8,524 bases of DNA from JBGPIT01 sp041485125 (GCA_041485125.1 JBGPIT010000220.1:1-8524); one strand, 5' to 3'; positions 1 through 6,609 are shown, numbered from the stretch's first letter. Notes: a model not told the origin generated them from the letters alone. Program-made: numbers and translations.

Positions 1-1097
1 CGGGCAACGCGCTCGCGCTCGAGAAGGCGCGTCCGTTCCTGCGCGGCCCGCTGTGCGTCCTCGTAGAGCCGCGCGTTGTCGATCGCGACCGCCGCCTGCG
101 CGGTCATCCCCATGACGATGCGTTCGGTTCGAGCAGTGAACACCCCGACGTCGGGATGCCCGAAGAAGAGGCTCCCGATCACGTCTCCGGAGCGCGATAT
201 GACCGGCACGGCGAGATAGCTCCGCACCGGCAGGTGCCCGTGCGGCATGCCGTGGTGGGGCGCCATGCCTCCGTAGCGCGGATCGCCGAGGACGTCATCG
301 CAGCGGATCGGGCCTTCGCCCCTGAACGTCGGGCCGAGGAGCGGCGTCGCGCGCGGATGCCCCAGGTATGCGAACGCCTCCCGCGGAGCGCCCGAGAGGG
401 TGTCGAGCACGAACGCGTCACCGTGCTCGTCGCTCGTGTTGTAGAAGAAGGCGCCGAACTTGGCGCCGCTCAGATTGGTGGCTGCGTCGGTGACCGCTTG
501 CACCAGCGCCGACACCTCGAGGCTCGACGAGAGCGCTTTGCCGGTCTCGTTCAGGATCTCCAGAATCCGGGTCTCGTCCCGCAACGCGTCTTCGGCACGC
601 CGCTGCTCGGTCACGTCACGGAAGCTCCAGACCCGTCCGACCGTCCGGTCGTCGACCACCTGCACCCGCGACACCCGCTCGAAGACCCGCCCGTCCCTGA
701 GCTCCAGCACCTCGAAGCTTTCCGATGGCGACGACGCATAGATCTCGTCGATGCGCGCGACGAATGCGCCGCGATCCTCGAATCGATCGCTGACGACCTC
801 GATGATGTGCCGGTGATCTCCCGTCGCAATCACCTCGTCCGAGATGCCGGCCATGCGAGCGTATTTCTCGTTGAACCCGGTGATCTTCCCGTTGTCGTCG
901 GTGACCAGGATCCCGTCGGTGGTGGATTCCAGCGTGGCGCGCATCAGCGCGAGGGAGTGCGCGAGCTGCTGCGTTTTCAGCTCGAGCGCTTCCTTCGCGA
1001 GCACGAGGTCTTCTTCGGCACGTTGACGTGCAAGTCGAATGGCTTGCGCGTTCTGCATCGCGACGGAGCGCAGCTGCTTGGCTTCGTCGTCGCGCAC
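1..1097 (-). CDS. PAS-GAF sensor protein, probably a histidine kinase (3' end outside window)
   Basis: A cytoplasmic signal sensor, 365 codons visible and still open at the left edge. Residues 1-50 have coiled-coil character. About 50-165 form a PAS domain (LESTTDGILVTDDNGKITGF at 56-75), ending in the usual FRDVTEQRRAE linker at 159-169. About 175-345 form a GAF domain (RSYLAVPVISRSGDVIGSLF at 292-311; AVAIDNARLYEDA at 336-348), followed by a new helix. No membrane segment or signal peptide is visible. In known proteins this PAS-GAF order is usually followed by HisKA and HATPase_c domains, so kinase activity is inferred; a cyclase or phosphatase output cannot be excluded. The chosen GTG start at 1097 shares one base with the stop of the upstream methyltransferase gene (TAGTG), suggesting translational coupling. 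An ATG at 1058 is an alternative. The response regulator two genes upstream is its obvious candidate partner. Confidence 0.87.
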   Translation of the reverse strand, partial: MRDDEAKQLRSVAMQNAQAIRLARQRAEEDLVLAKEALELKTQQLAHSLALMRATLESTTDGILVTDDNGKITGFNEKYARMAGISDEVIATGDHRHIIEVVSDRFEDRGAFVARIDEIYASSPSESFEVLELRDGRVFERVSRVQVVDDRTVGRVWSFRDVTEQRRAEDALRDETRILEILNETGKALSSSLEVSALVQAVTDAATNLSGAKFGAFFYNTSDEHGDAFVLDTLSGAPREAFAYLGHPRATPLLGPTFRGEGPIRCDDVLGDPRYGGMAPHHGMPHGHLPVRSYLAVPVISRSGDVIGSLFFGHPDVGVFTARTERIVMGMTAQAAVAIDNARLYEDAQRAAQERTRLLERERVA

Positions 1098-2158
1098 TAT
1101 CGGGGTCGAAGCTTCTCGGCGGCGGCCTCGGTGCCGATCACGCGCGCGCGGATCTTGGCGAAGGCGGTGTCGCGGCTGGTCGACGTATCGTCGCTGAAGG
1201 GCGAGAACCCGCAGTCGTCGGTCGTACCGAGCTGCGCCAGCGGAATGTAGTCGGCCGCTTCGAGGACTCGCTCACACACTTCCTCCGGCGTCTCCACATG
1301 CGGGTCGATCGGCGCCACGACACCGACGAACACGCGTTGGTTCGGCTTGAGGTACCGCCGGATGATGTCGAGCACGCGCGCGCGGTCCTTCTCGCCCGCG
1401 AGCGCGACGTAGAAGTTACCCGCCTTGAGCTCGAACAGGCTCGGCAGCAGATCCGCGTAGTCGACGTCCGCGCTGTGCGTCGAATCCCGGTCCGAGCCGG
1501 GGCAGGTGTGCACGCCGATCCTGGCGCGCTCTGCGGTGGAGAATCGCGCCAACGTGAGATTGTTCAGATCGATGAAGCTGTTGAGGAGCTCGCCGGAGGG
1601 ATCGATCTTCATCGCGAAGCGGCCTTCCGTGAAGTCGATTTGGACGACGTGCGCGCCTTTCGCGAGGCAGCAGCGGATCTCCGCCTCGTGCTCGCGCAGC
1701 AGATCGTCGATGAATTGTTCCCGCGAGTAACCCGCGAGCGGCTCAACCGGGTACATGAGGCTCAGCGCCGACGGTGAGATCACTGCCTGCTTGACCGGCG
1801 TGTGCGCGTAGCGCTTCGCGACCTCGAGGTAGCTGTCGGCGCGCCGCTTGTACCGGAAGGGTCCGCGGATGAGCCGCGGCATCCGGCGCGTGTGCCCGGC
1901 TGCAAACGGAATCTGGAAACCGTCCGCGTCGGTGTTCGCGAGTCCGTCGACGGAGTACGTCCAGAAGTTGTGGTATTTCCGCTGCTCGCCATCGGTGATG
2001 ACCGCGGATCCCGTCGCCTCGAATCGCGCGATCGTGTCCCGAATGGCCTGGTCGTAAAGCCAATCGAGGCTCGGATCGTCGGCACCAACCCTCGCGACCG
2101 CATCGATCAGCTCGAGCGGCCGAGGGATGCTCCCGATCGGTTCGCTCGGAATGTTCAT
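1097..2158 (-). CDS. Core-MetE-like (cobalamin-independent methionine synthase C-terminal domain) protein
   Basis: 353 aa, corresponding only to the catalytic C-terminal half of MetE (full MetE is about 750 aa). It begins with the conserved family start EPIGSIPRP (residues 6-14). Putative zinc/thiol-site residues are His217 and Cys219 (GVHTCPG), Glu256 (VALAGE) and Cys316 (GTTDDCGFSPF), matching the His-x-Cys, Glu and Cys ligands of MetE. The family moves methyl or alkyl groups to a zinc-bound thiol such as homocysteine. Proteins of this size include folate-independent methionine synthases (core-MetE types) and epoxyalkane:coenzyme M transferases, so the methyl donor and acceptor here are unknown. 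An in-frame extension up to 2377 exists, but it lies antisense-like within the upstream gene and is low-complexity Arg/Pro. The ATG at 2158 fits the family start and overlaps the upstream stop as ATGA. No DUF1852 (MesX-type) partner is visible. Being flanked by a response regulator and a sensor is unusual. Confidence 0.9.
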   Translation of the reverse strand: MNIPSEPIGSIPRPLELIDAVARVGADDPSLDWLYDQAIRDTIARFEATGSAVITDGEQRKYHNFWTYSVDGLANTDADGFQIPFAAGHTRRMPRLIRGPFRYKRRADSYLEVAKRYAHTPVKQAVISPSALSLMYPVEPLAGYSREQFIDDLLREHEAEIRCCLAKGAHVVQIDFTEGRFAMKIDPSGELLNSFIDLNNLTLARFSTAERARIGVHTCPGSDRDSTHSADVDYADLLPSLFELKAGNFYVALAGEKDRARVLDIIRRYLKPNQRVFVGVVAPIDPHVETPEEVCERVLEAADYIPLAQLGTTDDCGFSPFSDDTSTSRDTAFAKIRARVIGTEAAAEKLRPR

Positions 2159-2679
2159 TTCCGGAGGCAGCGGGCGCGAACGACGTCGAGAAGGTGATCG
2201 ACGTCGACGGGTTTGCCGATCAGCTCGACCCCACCGAGCAACTCGCTGCTGAATGCGCGGCCGTACGCGGTGACGACGACGACCGGAAGCTGCGCAAGGG
2301 TGGCATCTTCGAGCTGTAGTCGCCGGAACGTCGCCCCGTCCATCACCGGCATCATGAGATCCAGGACGATGAGGCACGGCAGCTCACCGCCGCAGCGCAA
2401 CCTCTCGAGCGCCTCCTGGCCGTTCGTCGCTCCCACTGTAGCGAAGCCGTCCGTCTCGATCAGCGCCATCACGGCCCCACGCACGTCGTCGTTGTCCTCG
2501 ACGACCAGCACGGGACCGGCGGGTGCGCCGGAGGTCTCGGCGATTTCGTCGCGAGCGGGATTCGGTGCGGAGTCCTCGTCGTCCGCGTCAGGACGGAGCG
2601 CGACGCACCCGAGCGCCTCGAATGGCAGCACGCCGTGGCGTCGAATGTGGTCGCCGCAGATCAGGCACGTAGCCGCCAT
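2155..2679 (-). CDS. Single-domain response regulator with Cys/His N-terminal extension
   Basis: 174 aa. Residues about 56-172 are a complete CheY-like receiver. The acidic pair is Glu61-Asp62 (VLVVEDNDDV), the phospho-acceptor is Asp107 (LIVLDLMMPVMDG), the switch Thr is Thr137 (VVVVTAYG) and the conserved Lys is Lys156 (ELIGKPVD). No DNA-binding or enzymatic output domain follows, so it should act through protein contact or phosphorelay. Residues 1-25 carry Cys5-x2-Cys8, His11, His15 and Cys25 (CLICGDHIRRHG), a possible small metal-binding knuckle, then an acidic Pro/Ala linker (30-55). I do not recognise this extension. It starts 42 bp after the permease stop, with a weak purine-rich stretch (GACGGGGCG) before the ATG. 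Its TGA overlaps the start of the methyltransferase gene. It probably receives phosphate from the PAS-GAF protein encoded downstream. Confidence 0.9.
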   Translation of the reverse strand: MAATCLICGDHIRRHGVLPFEALGCVALRPDADDEDSAPNPARDEIAETSGAPAGPVLVVEDNDDVRGAVMALIETDGFATVGATNGQEALERLRCGGELPCLIVLDLMMPVMDGATFRRLQLEDATLAQLPVVVVTAYGRAFSSELLGGVELIGKPVDVDHLLDVVRARCLRK

Positions 2680-2721
2680 CGCCCCGTCGAGTGTATCGCC
2701 GGCGTGCAGATAGGCAACTGG

Positions 2722-4932
2722 CTATAGGCACCTGGAAGCGCGACGATTCGAACCTCTGGTTCCCAGGTAGGCGGCGAGCGTCCCGCTGACGGTGCCCAAC
2801 AACACCATCGCGACCGCTGCACCGTACGGCCAGATCACGTCCATGCGGAAACCGGCCACGGTCAGAACGGTTGCGCGTAATAGTCGGTCCGCCGCCACTG
2901 CCCCGACGGCGATTCCGAGGGTAGCGCCGAGGAAACCGAGCGTGCCGCCTTCCGTCAGCGTCAGACGGCGAAGCGCCTTCGGCGTGAGGCCGAGGGTTCG
3001 AAGCAGCCGTAGATCTCTCGCCCGATCGAGAAGATTCGCGCTGACCGCGTTCATGACGGCAAGGACGGCAACCAGGATCGCCAGAAGCTCGCACACGAAC
3101 GTGAGCGCGAACGTGCCGGAAATGAGCAGGTCGATGGCAGCGCGCGTGTCCTTTCTCGAGAGGACGGTGAGGTCGTACGTTGCCCCCACGGTCGCATCGA
3201 TGCGGGCTTTGACGTTCGCCGCCGCCGCGGGGTCGTCGAGATCGATCAGGAAGAGGTTTGCTCGTCGTTCGTTCCAACGTACCGAGAAGATCGACCACGG
3301 AATCTTCACGCTCCCGACGTCGAGGAGATAGTCGGGCTCGACGACCTTCACCACGAGGGAGATGGCGCCAGTCGGCGTGTCGAGCTCGAAGCGATCACCC
3401 AGCGCAAGGTTGAAGCGTTCGCTGAGCGTGTCGCTGATGGCGACCTCCCCGAGCGCCGCATCGAGCCGATCGCGGGCGTGTTGCTGTGCGAGGAGCTCGT
3501 CCGCCATACCTTGCACGATCATTGGCTGGCCGCGCAGAGACGCGTCCATGAAACGAAGCGGCTTGACCGATGCCACGTGCTCGATCTCGGCTATCCGCTC
3601 GCCAACGGCGGAGTCGGCGACGGGTCCCGACACGAGGCTCAGCGGGGGCCCCACATTGACGATGAGATCGGCGGGAAAACTCGTCTCCACCCAGTGGATG
3701 ACCGCGAATCGATAGCTGGCCAAAACGACCGCCATCAGGAGCGCGAAGGAAAAGCCGGCCGCCAGCGACGCGATCGTCAGTGACGTACCGCGATTCGGAC
3801 GGGCCATTTGCTCCCAAAGCCATTGCCCGACCGGACCCCAGAGCCGTCGATGGATCGGCCGCAAGAGGACTCCCGAAACGCGAAGCAGCAACGGGACCAA
3901 GAGCGCCGTGCCGATGAGCTCCAACAAGATCGCCGACAGGGCGAGACCGACCTGCGTCGTGAACCACGTGCGCGGGAGCCGAAGGGACGGAAGAGCCACT
4001 CCAGCTGCGACCAGCAGCAAGCCCAGAAGGATGGTGCGGGGCTCGAGTACGGCGCGACGCGCGGTGTACCGGTCGAGACTTTGCAGTGGGCTCGTACCGG
4101 CCGCGACCATCATGGGCAGCAATGCTCCACTGAGCGCCGCGACGAACGCGATCACCACGGCCGCCGCCACATCGTCCCCGCGCATGACGACCTGTCCAGG
4201 CTGCACCTGAACGTAGGTCGCCGACACGAAGGCGCCGAACGACCCAAGGGCAAGCCGACAGAGTACGGCGCCAATCACGAGGCCGGCTATGGAACCCAGG
4301 AGCGCGACGAGTATGGCCTCGGCGAGCACGAGAACACTCAAGTCTCGACGGGACGCTCCGAGGCAGCGGAGCGTCGCCAGCTCGCCGGTACGCTGCTGCG
4401 TCGACGTGTACATGCTGTGAGAGACCAGGAAGAGGCCGACCGCCATGGCGAAGAGACTCGAATACGTAAGGAGCCAACGATTCGTGGCGAGCATGGCCTC
4501 GACGCGTTTGCCTCGCGTCGCCGGCGAGACGACCTCCCCCCGCGCGCCGACCCTCGACGCGATCAGCTCACGAACATGAGCTTCGTCGGCGTCGGGCGTG
4601 AGCGCGATGTCGATCCAATCGAAGCGTCCATCCTTTCCGAAGGTCATCTGCGCGGGCAGAAGATCCATGATTCCAACGGAGCCTTGGAAGAGGCGACCGA
4701 ACCGTTGGTTCTCGAACGAGCCCCTGACGGTCAGCTCGTGGCGGCCTCGCGGAGAGACGATCGTGATCGTGTCGCCATTGCTGAGCCCGGCCTCTTTCAA
4801 GAGCGTCGTCGAAAGCAACACTGACCCGGCTTCCTCTACGACGTCCGTCGCACGCTCGAGACCCAGCCTTTCTTCTCGAACTCCCCCTCCCAGAGGGCCG
4901 AGTGCTGAAGCAGATCGACACCAAGGAGACAC
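2722..4932 (-). CDS. FtsX/MacB-type ABC permease, 3' (major) fragment after frameshift
   Basis: Bulk of a MacB/LolCE-superfamily permease. From about residue 25 it carries the end of a MacB-type periplasmic domain, then FtsX-type membrane blocks. Hydrophobic segments lie near 153-175, 199-228, 254-278, 300-316, 328-352 and 386-412. A second periplasmic domain spans about 415-600, followed by segments near 603-633, 660-684 and 699-724. The two FtsX signatures after a membrane helix are visible as GELATLRCLGASRRD (183-197) and DLRLLRTLGLTPKALRR (640-656). Such permeases pair with a LolD/MacB ATPase to move lipoproteins, lipids or small toxic molecules from the periplasmic side of the inner membrane. 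The first roughly 20 residues from this ATG are out-of-frame translation of the true N-terminal part, which is encoded at 4836-5255. With the frame restored the protein would be about 844 aa, normal for the two-module family. Confidence 0.85.
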   Translation of the reverse strand: MSPWCRSASALGPLGGGVREERLGLERATDVVEEAGSVLLSTTLLKEAGLSNGDTITIVSPRGRHELTVRGSFENQRFGRLFQGSVGIMDLLPAQMTFGKDGRFDWIDIALTPDADEAHVRELIASRVGARGEVVSPATRGKRVEAMLATNRWLLTYSSLFAMAVGLFLVSHSMYTSTQQRTGELATLRCLGASRRDLSVLVLAEAILVALLGSIAGLVIGAVLCRLALGSFGAFVSATYVQVQPGQVVMRGDDVAAAVVIAFVAALSGALLPMMVAAGTSPLQSLDRYTARRAVLEPRTILLGLLLVAAGVALPSLRLPRTWFTTQVGLALSAILLELIGTALLVPLLLRVSGVLLRPIHRRLWGPVGQWLWEQMARPNRGTSLTIASLAAGFSFALLMAVVLASYRFAVIHWVETSFPADLIVNVGPPLSLVSGPVADSAVGERIAEIEHVASVKPLRFMDASLRGQPMIVQGMADELLAQQHARDRLDAALGEVAISDTLSERFNLALGDRFELDTPTGAISLVVKVVEPDYLLDVGSVKIPWSIFSVRWNERRANLFLIDLDDPAAAANVKARIDATVGATYDLTVLSRKDTRAAIDLLISGTFALTFVCELLAILVAVLAVMNAVSANLLDRARDLRLLRTLGLTPKALRRLTLTEGGTLGFLGATLGIAVGAVAADRLLRATVLTVAGFRMDVIWPYGAAVAMVLLGTVSGTLAAYLGTRGSNRRASRCL

Positions 4933-5255
4933 ACCTGCCGGCCGTTCAGCGACGGGATGCGTACGAACTCTTGAACCACGCCCGCGATCGCTGCCACACC
5001 GGGTACGATCTCGAGCTCCGTGACGAGCTCCTCCGGAACCCCGGCGGCTCCATTGGCGATCTCGATCTGCGCCCTTCCCGCCAGGACCGCGACCGTCGAT
5101 TGAAAAGAGGAATAGGTCGATCGGTTGATGGTCAAAATCGCGATGACGGATGCCACGCCGATCGTGATTCCCGTCGTCGTAAACGACAAACGGACCCGAT
5201 GACGACGGAAATGGGCGGCGCAGAGGAGAGCGTAGAGGTTCAGGCGCGCGCGCAT
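4836..5255 (-). CDS. FtsX/MacB-type ABC permease, 5' fragment before frameshift
   Basis: 139 codons encoding the N-terminus of the permease continued at 2722-4932. It has a short basic cytoplasmic start (FRRHRVRLS, 16-24), a first membrane helix about 22-44, and the start of a MacB-type periplasmic domain to about residue 130 (VCLLGVDLLQ near 108-117). The last nine or so residues before the TAG at 4836 are out of frame. The ATG at 5255 has a strong ribosome site (GGAGG, 4 nt spacing) and lies 19 bp after the ATPase stop, so the two are one operon. Alone this fragment would be a one-helix, non-functional stub. The next frame continues the domain without a gap in homology-like content, which indicates one gene split by a missing base. 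Confidence 0.85.
   Translation of the reverse strand: MRARLNLYALLCAAHFRRHRVRLSFTTTGITIGVASVIAILTINRSTYSSFQSTVAVLAGRAQIEIANGAAGVPEELVTELEIVPGVAAIAGVVQEFVRIPSLNGRQVCLLGVDLLQHSALWEGEFEKKGWVSSVRRTS
4862..4891 (-). other. Inferred frameshift site in the permease gene (C5/G5 run at 4883-4887)
   Basis: The open frame of the 5' permease fragment must shift by -1, or the DNA must regain one base, to join the frame of the 3' fragment. Both frames are open together only around 4836-4932. The best point is the five-C run at 4883-4887 (five Gs on the coding strand, beside another GGG): adding one G gives continuous reading ALWEGGVREERLGLERATDV. A site slightly downstream, up to about 4862, is equally possible. 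No canonical X-XXY-YYZ slippery heptamer in the 5' frame was found here. Confidence 0.7.
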
Positions 5256-5274
5256 GCCCCCTCCACGACGGCCG

Positions 5275-5955
5275 CTATTCTCTGATCACGCCGTCACGCA
5301 GCTCGAGGATGCGGTCGCCTCGAGCTGCGGCATTGGCATCATGCGTGATGAGGATGAGGGTTTGGTGACGTTCATCGCAGGCTCGCCGCATGAGATCGAG
5401 GACGACGGTGCCACTGTTCGAGTCGAGATTGCCCGTCGGCTCGTCGGCCAGGAGAAGCGCGGGACGTACCGCAAGGGCACGCGCAATGGCGACGCGCTGC
5501 ATCTCGCCACCGGAAAGCTCCCCCGGCATGTGTCGCGAACGATTCGACAACCCGACCGCATCCAAGACCTCCGCAACGCGCTGCCGCACCTCCAAGATGG
5601 CAAGCCCGTCCAGCATGAGCGGAACGGCAACGTTGTCTTCAACTGAGAGGTCCTGAAGCAAGTTGAAGAATTGAAAGATGACGCCAATACTGCGGCGTCG
5701 GAAGATCGTGACGTTTTCCTCGCTCAGCTCCGAAACGCAGGTGCCGTTCACGAAGACCGATCCGCTGGTCGCGCGATCGAGACCGGCTATGCAGTGCAGC
5801 AACGTGCTCTTCCCAGAACCGCTCGGGCCCATGATCGAGAGGAAGCTGCCGCGAGGCACGGTGAGACTCACCCCTCGGAGGGCGTGCACCGTCGTGTGTC
5901 CGAGCAGATGCTCCTTGCGGAGATCGGACACCCGTACCGCCTCTTCGTCCCCCAT
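5275..5955 (-). CDS. LolD/MacB-type ABC transporter ATP-binding protein
   Basis: 226 aa, the normal length for the family. It energises the adjacent FtsX/MacB-type permease by ATP hydrolysis at the cytoplasmic face. All motifs are intact: Walker A GPSGSGKST (43-51), Q-loop Gln95 (GVIFQFFNLL), signature LSGGEMQR (147-154), Walker B LLLADEP (167-173) with the D-loop GNLD following, and H-loop His205 (ITHD). The residues around the Q-loop (QFFNLL) and EPTGNLDS are typical of the LolD/MacB/FtsE group rather than importers. The ATG at 5955 has no clear Shine-Dalgarno sequence. No nearby upstream start in frame was seen, and this start fits the family's short N-terminus. It is the first gene of the minus-strand operon. 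The substrate cannot be read from the sequence: lipoprotein release (Lol), macrolide or peptide export (MacB) and other roles all remain possible. Confidence 0.95.
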   Translation of the reverse strand: MGDEEAVRVSDLRKEHLLGHTTVHALRGVSLTVPRGSFLSIMGPSGSGKSTLLHCIAGLDRATSGSVFVNGTCVSELSEENVTIFRRRSIGVIFQFFNLLQDLSVEDNVAVPLMLDGLAILEVRQRVAEVLDAVGLSNRSRHMPGELSGGEMQRVAIARALAVRPALLLADEPTGNLDSNSGTVVLDLMRRACDERHQTLILITHDANAAARGDRILELRDGVIRE

Positions 5956-6018
5956 GGAGCGGTGTGGAGTAACAGCCGGCCGTGAATTCGGTCAACGCGG
6001 CGTTCCTCTACCATCAAC

Positions 6019-6046
6019 AATATAGCTGAGGCGTACTAGTTCTCAG
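6019..6046 (-). promoter_or_regulatory. Possible promoter of the ABC-transporter/signalling operon
   Basis: On the minus strand a -10-like TATATT (6024-6019, 5 of 6 to TATAAT) is preceded at 16 bp by CTGAGA (6046-6041, 4 of 6 to TTGACA). Transcription would start near 6012, about 57 nt before the ATPase ATG. The -35 element overlaps one arm of a CTGAG/CTCAG inverted repeat. This is pattern matching only; sigma-factor preferences of the organism are unknown. Confidence 0.35.
6025..6046. promoter_or_regulatory. Short inverted repeat in divergent intergenic region
   Basis: Inverted arms CTGAG and CTCAG are separated by about 11 bp that contain the palindrome ACTAGT. They lie at the -35 region of the proposed minus-strand promoter, between the two divergent clusters. 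It could be an operator, but five-base arms occur by chance and no cognate regulator gene is in the window. Confidence 0.25.
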
Positions 6047-6061
6047 GCGGGACAGACCAAC

Positions 6062-6090
6062 TCGACAGGGTCCATACCCTCGGCTAAGGT
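6062..6090 (+). promoter_or_regulatory. Possible promoter with embedded palindrome before the Cys/His protein gene
   Basis: TCGACA at 6062-6067 (5 of 6 to TTGACA) and TAAGGT at 6085-6090 (3 of 6 to TATAAT) are 17 bp apart. A perfect 5-4-5 palindrome, AGGGT-CCAT-ACCCT (6067-6080), sits in the spacer, the position where metal-sensing MerR-family activators bind. Start of transcription would fall almost on the ATG at 6098, so the promoter would give a leaderless mRNA. The same TAAGG also serves as a plausible ribosome site 8 nt before the ATG, which argues against this promoter. The true start may be further upstream. Confidence 0.25.
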
Positions 6091-6097
6091 TTCCGCG

Positions 6098-6508
6098 ATG
6101 ACTCTCCGGCGCCGCAAGCATGTCGTCGCGATGATGGCGCCCGCGTTCCTGATTGCGCACCTTCTCTGTATGTGTCCGCGGACGGCCGTTGCCGCGACAT
6201 TGGGAAGCGCCCGAACGCAGACCGGCCGCGCGGAGACTAGCGGCGCGCATCACTGCTGCCCGAAACGCGACACGGGCACGCCTCGCGGCGACCATCCTGG
6301 TGGGTGTCAGCACTGCGGTCACACGCAGATGAGCACTCCTGATACCGTCAAGCTTCCCCTGCCCTCGTCGAGCGCGATTCCCCTCTTTCTCTCGGCTCCC
6401 GCGGGCGCCCGTCGGTTTGCGATCCACCCTGCCCGTCACTCGACAACCGCTTGCGGCACGCACAGTCCGCCGCGGGTGCTCGCGTCGACGTGCACCCTCC
6501 TGATCTGA
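6098..6508 (+). CDS. Secreted Cys/His-rich small protein of unknown function, first gene of metal cluster
   Basis: 136 aa. The N-terminus is a Sec signal peptide: basic TLRRRK, hydrophobic core about 9-24, and a likely cleavage site after Ala32 (A-V-A). The mature part has two Cys/His clusters, HHCC (51-54) and CQHCGH (70-75), with further Cys at 119 and 132, then a mostly hydrophilic Pro/Ser-rich tail ending in CTLLI. These clusters suggest binding of a thiophilic metal such as Cu(I) in the periplasm, consistent with the downstream efflux and oxidase genes; this is inference. I do not recognise a named family. The ATG has TAAGG 8 nt upstream. A longer antisense reading frame overlaps it (6014-6463), but the signal peptide and context favour this one. 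Confidence 0.7.
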   Translation: MTLRRRKHVVAMMAPAFLIAHLLCMCPRTAVAATLGSARTQTGRAETSGAHHCCPKRDTGTPRGDHPGGCQHCGHTQMSTPDTVKLPLPSSSAIPLFLSAPAGARRFAIHPARHSTTACGTHSPPRVLASTCTLLI

Positions 6509-6527
6509 CCCTGACTCTCTCGGCGTG

Positions 6528-6545
6528 CGCCTAGGTCTCTAGGCG
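6528..6545 (+). promoter_or_regulatory. Perfect 7-4-7 hairpin or palindrome between small genes
   Basis: CGCCTAG (6528-6534), loop GTCT, CTAGGCG (6539-6545), extendable by two G-U pairs in RNA. It lies 20 bp after the stop of the Cys/His protein and 65 bp before the lipoprotein start. No T-tract follows, so it is not a standard intrinsic terminator. It could be an operator for a dimeric regulator, an mRNA-processing or stability hairpin, or an attenuator setting relative expression of the two genes. Confidence 0.5.
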
Positions 6546-6609
6546 TGGAGCGGCGTCTGCCGGCTGGTGCCGGGACGCACGTATTCTCTGACGACCAATG
6601 AGGGTCTGC

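Noticed and set aside
156..1250. 364-codon plus-strand reading frame
   Set aside because: It is antisense to the PAS-GAF sensor and the end of the methyltransferase gene. Its product is Arg/His/Val-rich with no domain, while the minus strand gives clear PAS and GAF motifs.
2159..2377. N-terminal extension of the methyltransferase gene from an ATG at 2377
   Set aside because: It lies inside the response regulator in another frame and is Arg/Pro low-complexity. The ATG at 2158 matches the family N-terminus and makes an ATGA overlap.
3808..4824. 338-codon plus-strand reading frame
   Set aside because: It is antisense to the permease and its product is a low-complexity Arg/Asp/Glu/Gln sequence, a usual product of reading opposite hydrophobic codons in GC-rich DNA.
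4836..4932. Programmed -1 frameshifting in the permease
   Set aside because: No canonical X-XXY-YYZ heptamer occurs in the 5' frame. AAG-AAA is mildly slippery but not standard, and this permease family is not known to use frameshifting, so a lesion or error is more likely.
6528..6545. Intrinsic terminator
   Set aside because: The hairpin is followed by TGGAGCGG rather than a run of T, so it does not fit a rho-independent terminator.
6598..6609. Lipoprotein start at the earlier ATG (6598)
   Set aside because: The later ATG at 6610 has GAGGG at the proper distance; 6598 has no ribosome site and adds MRVC before a normal signal peptide.
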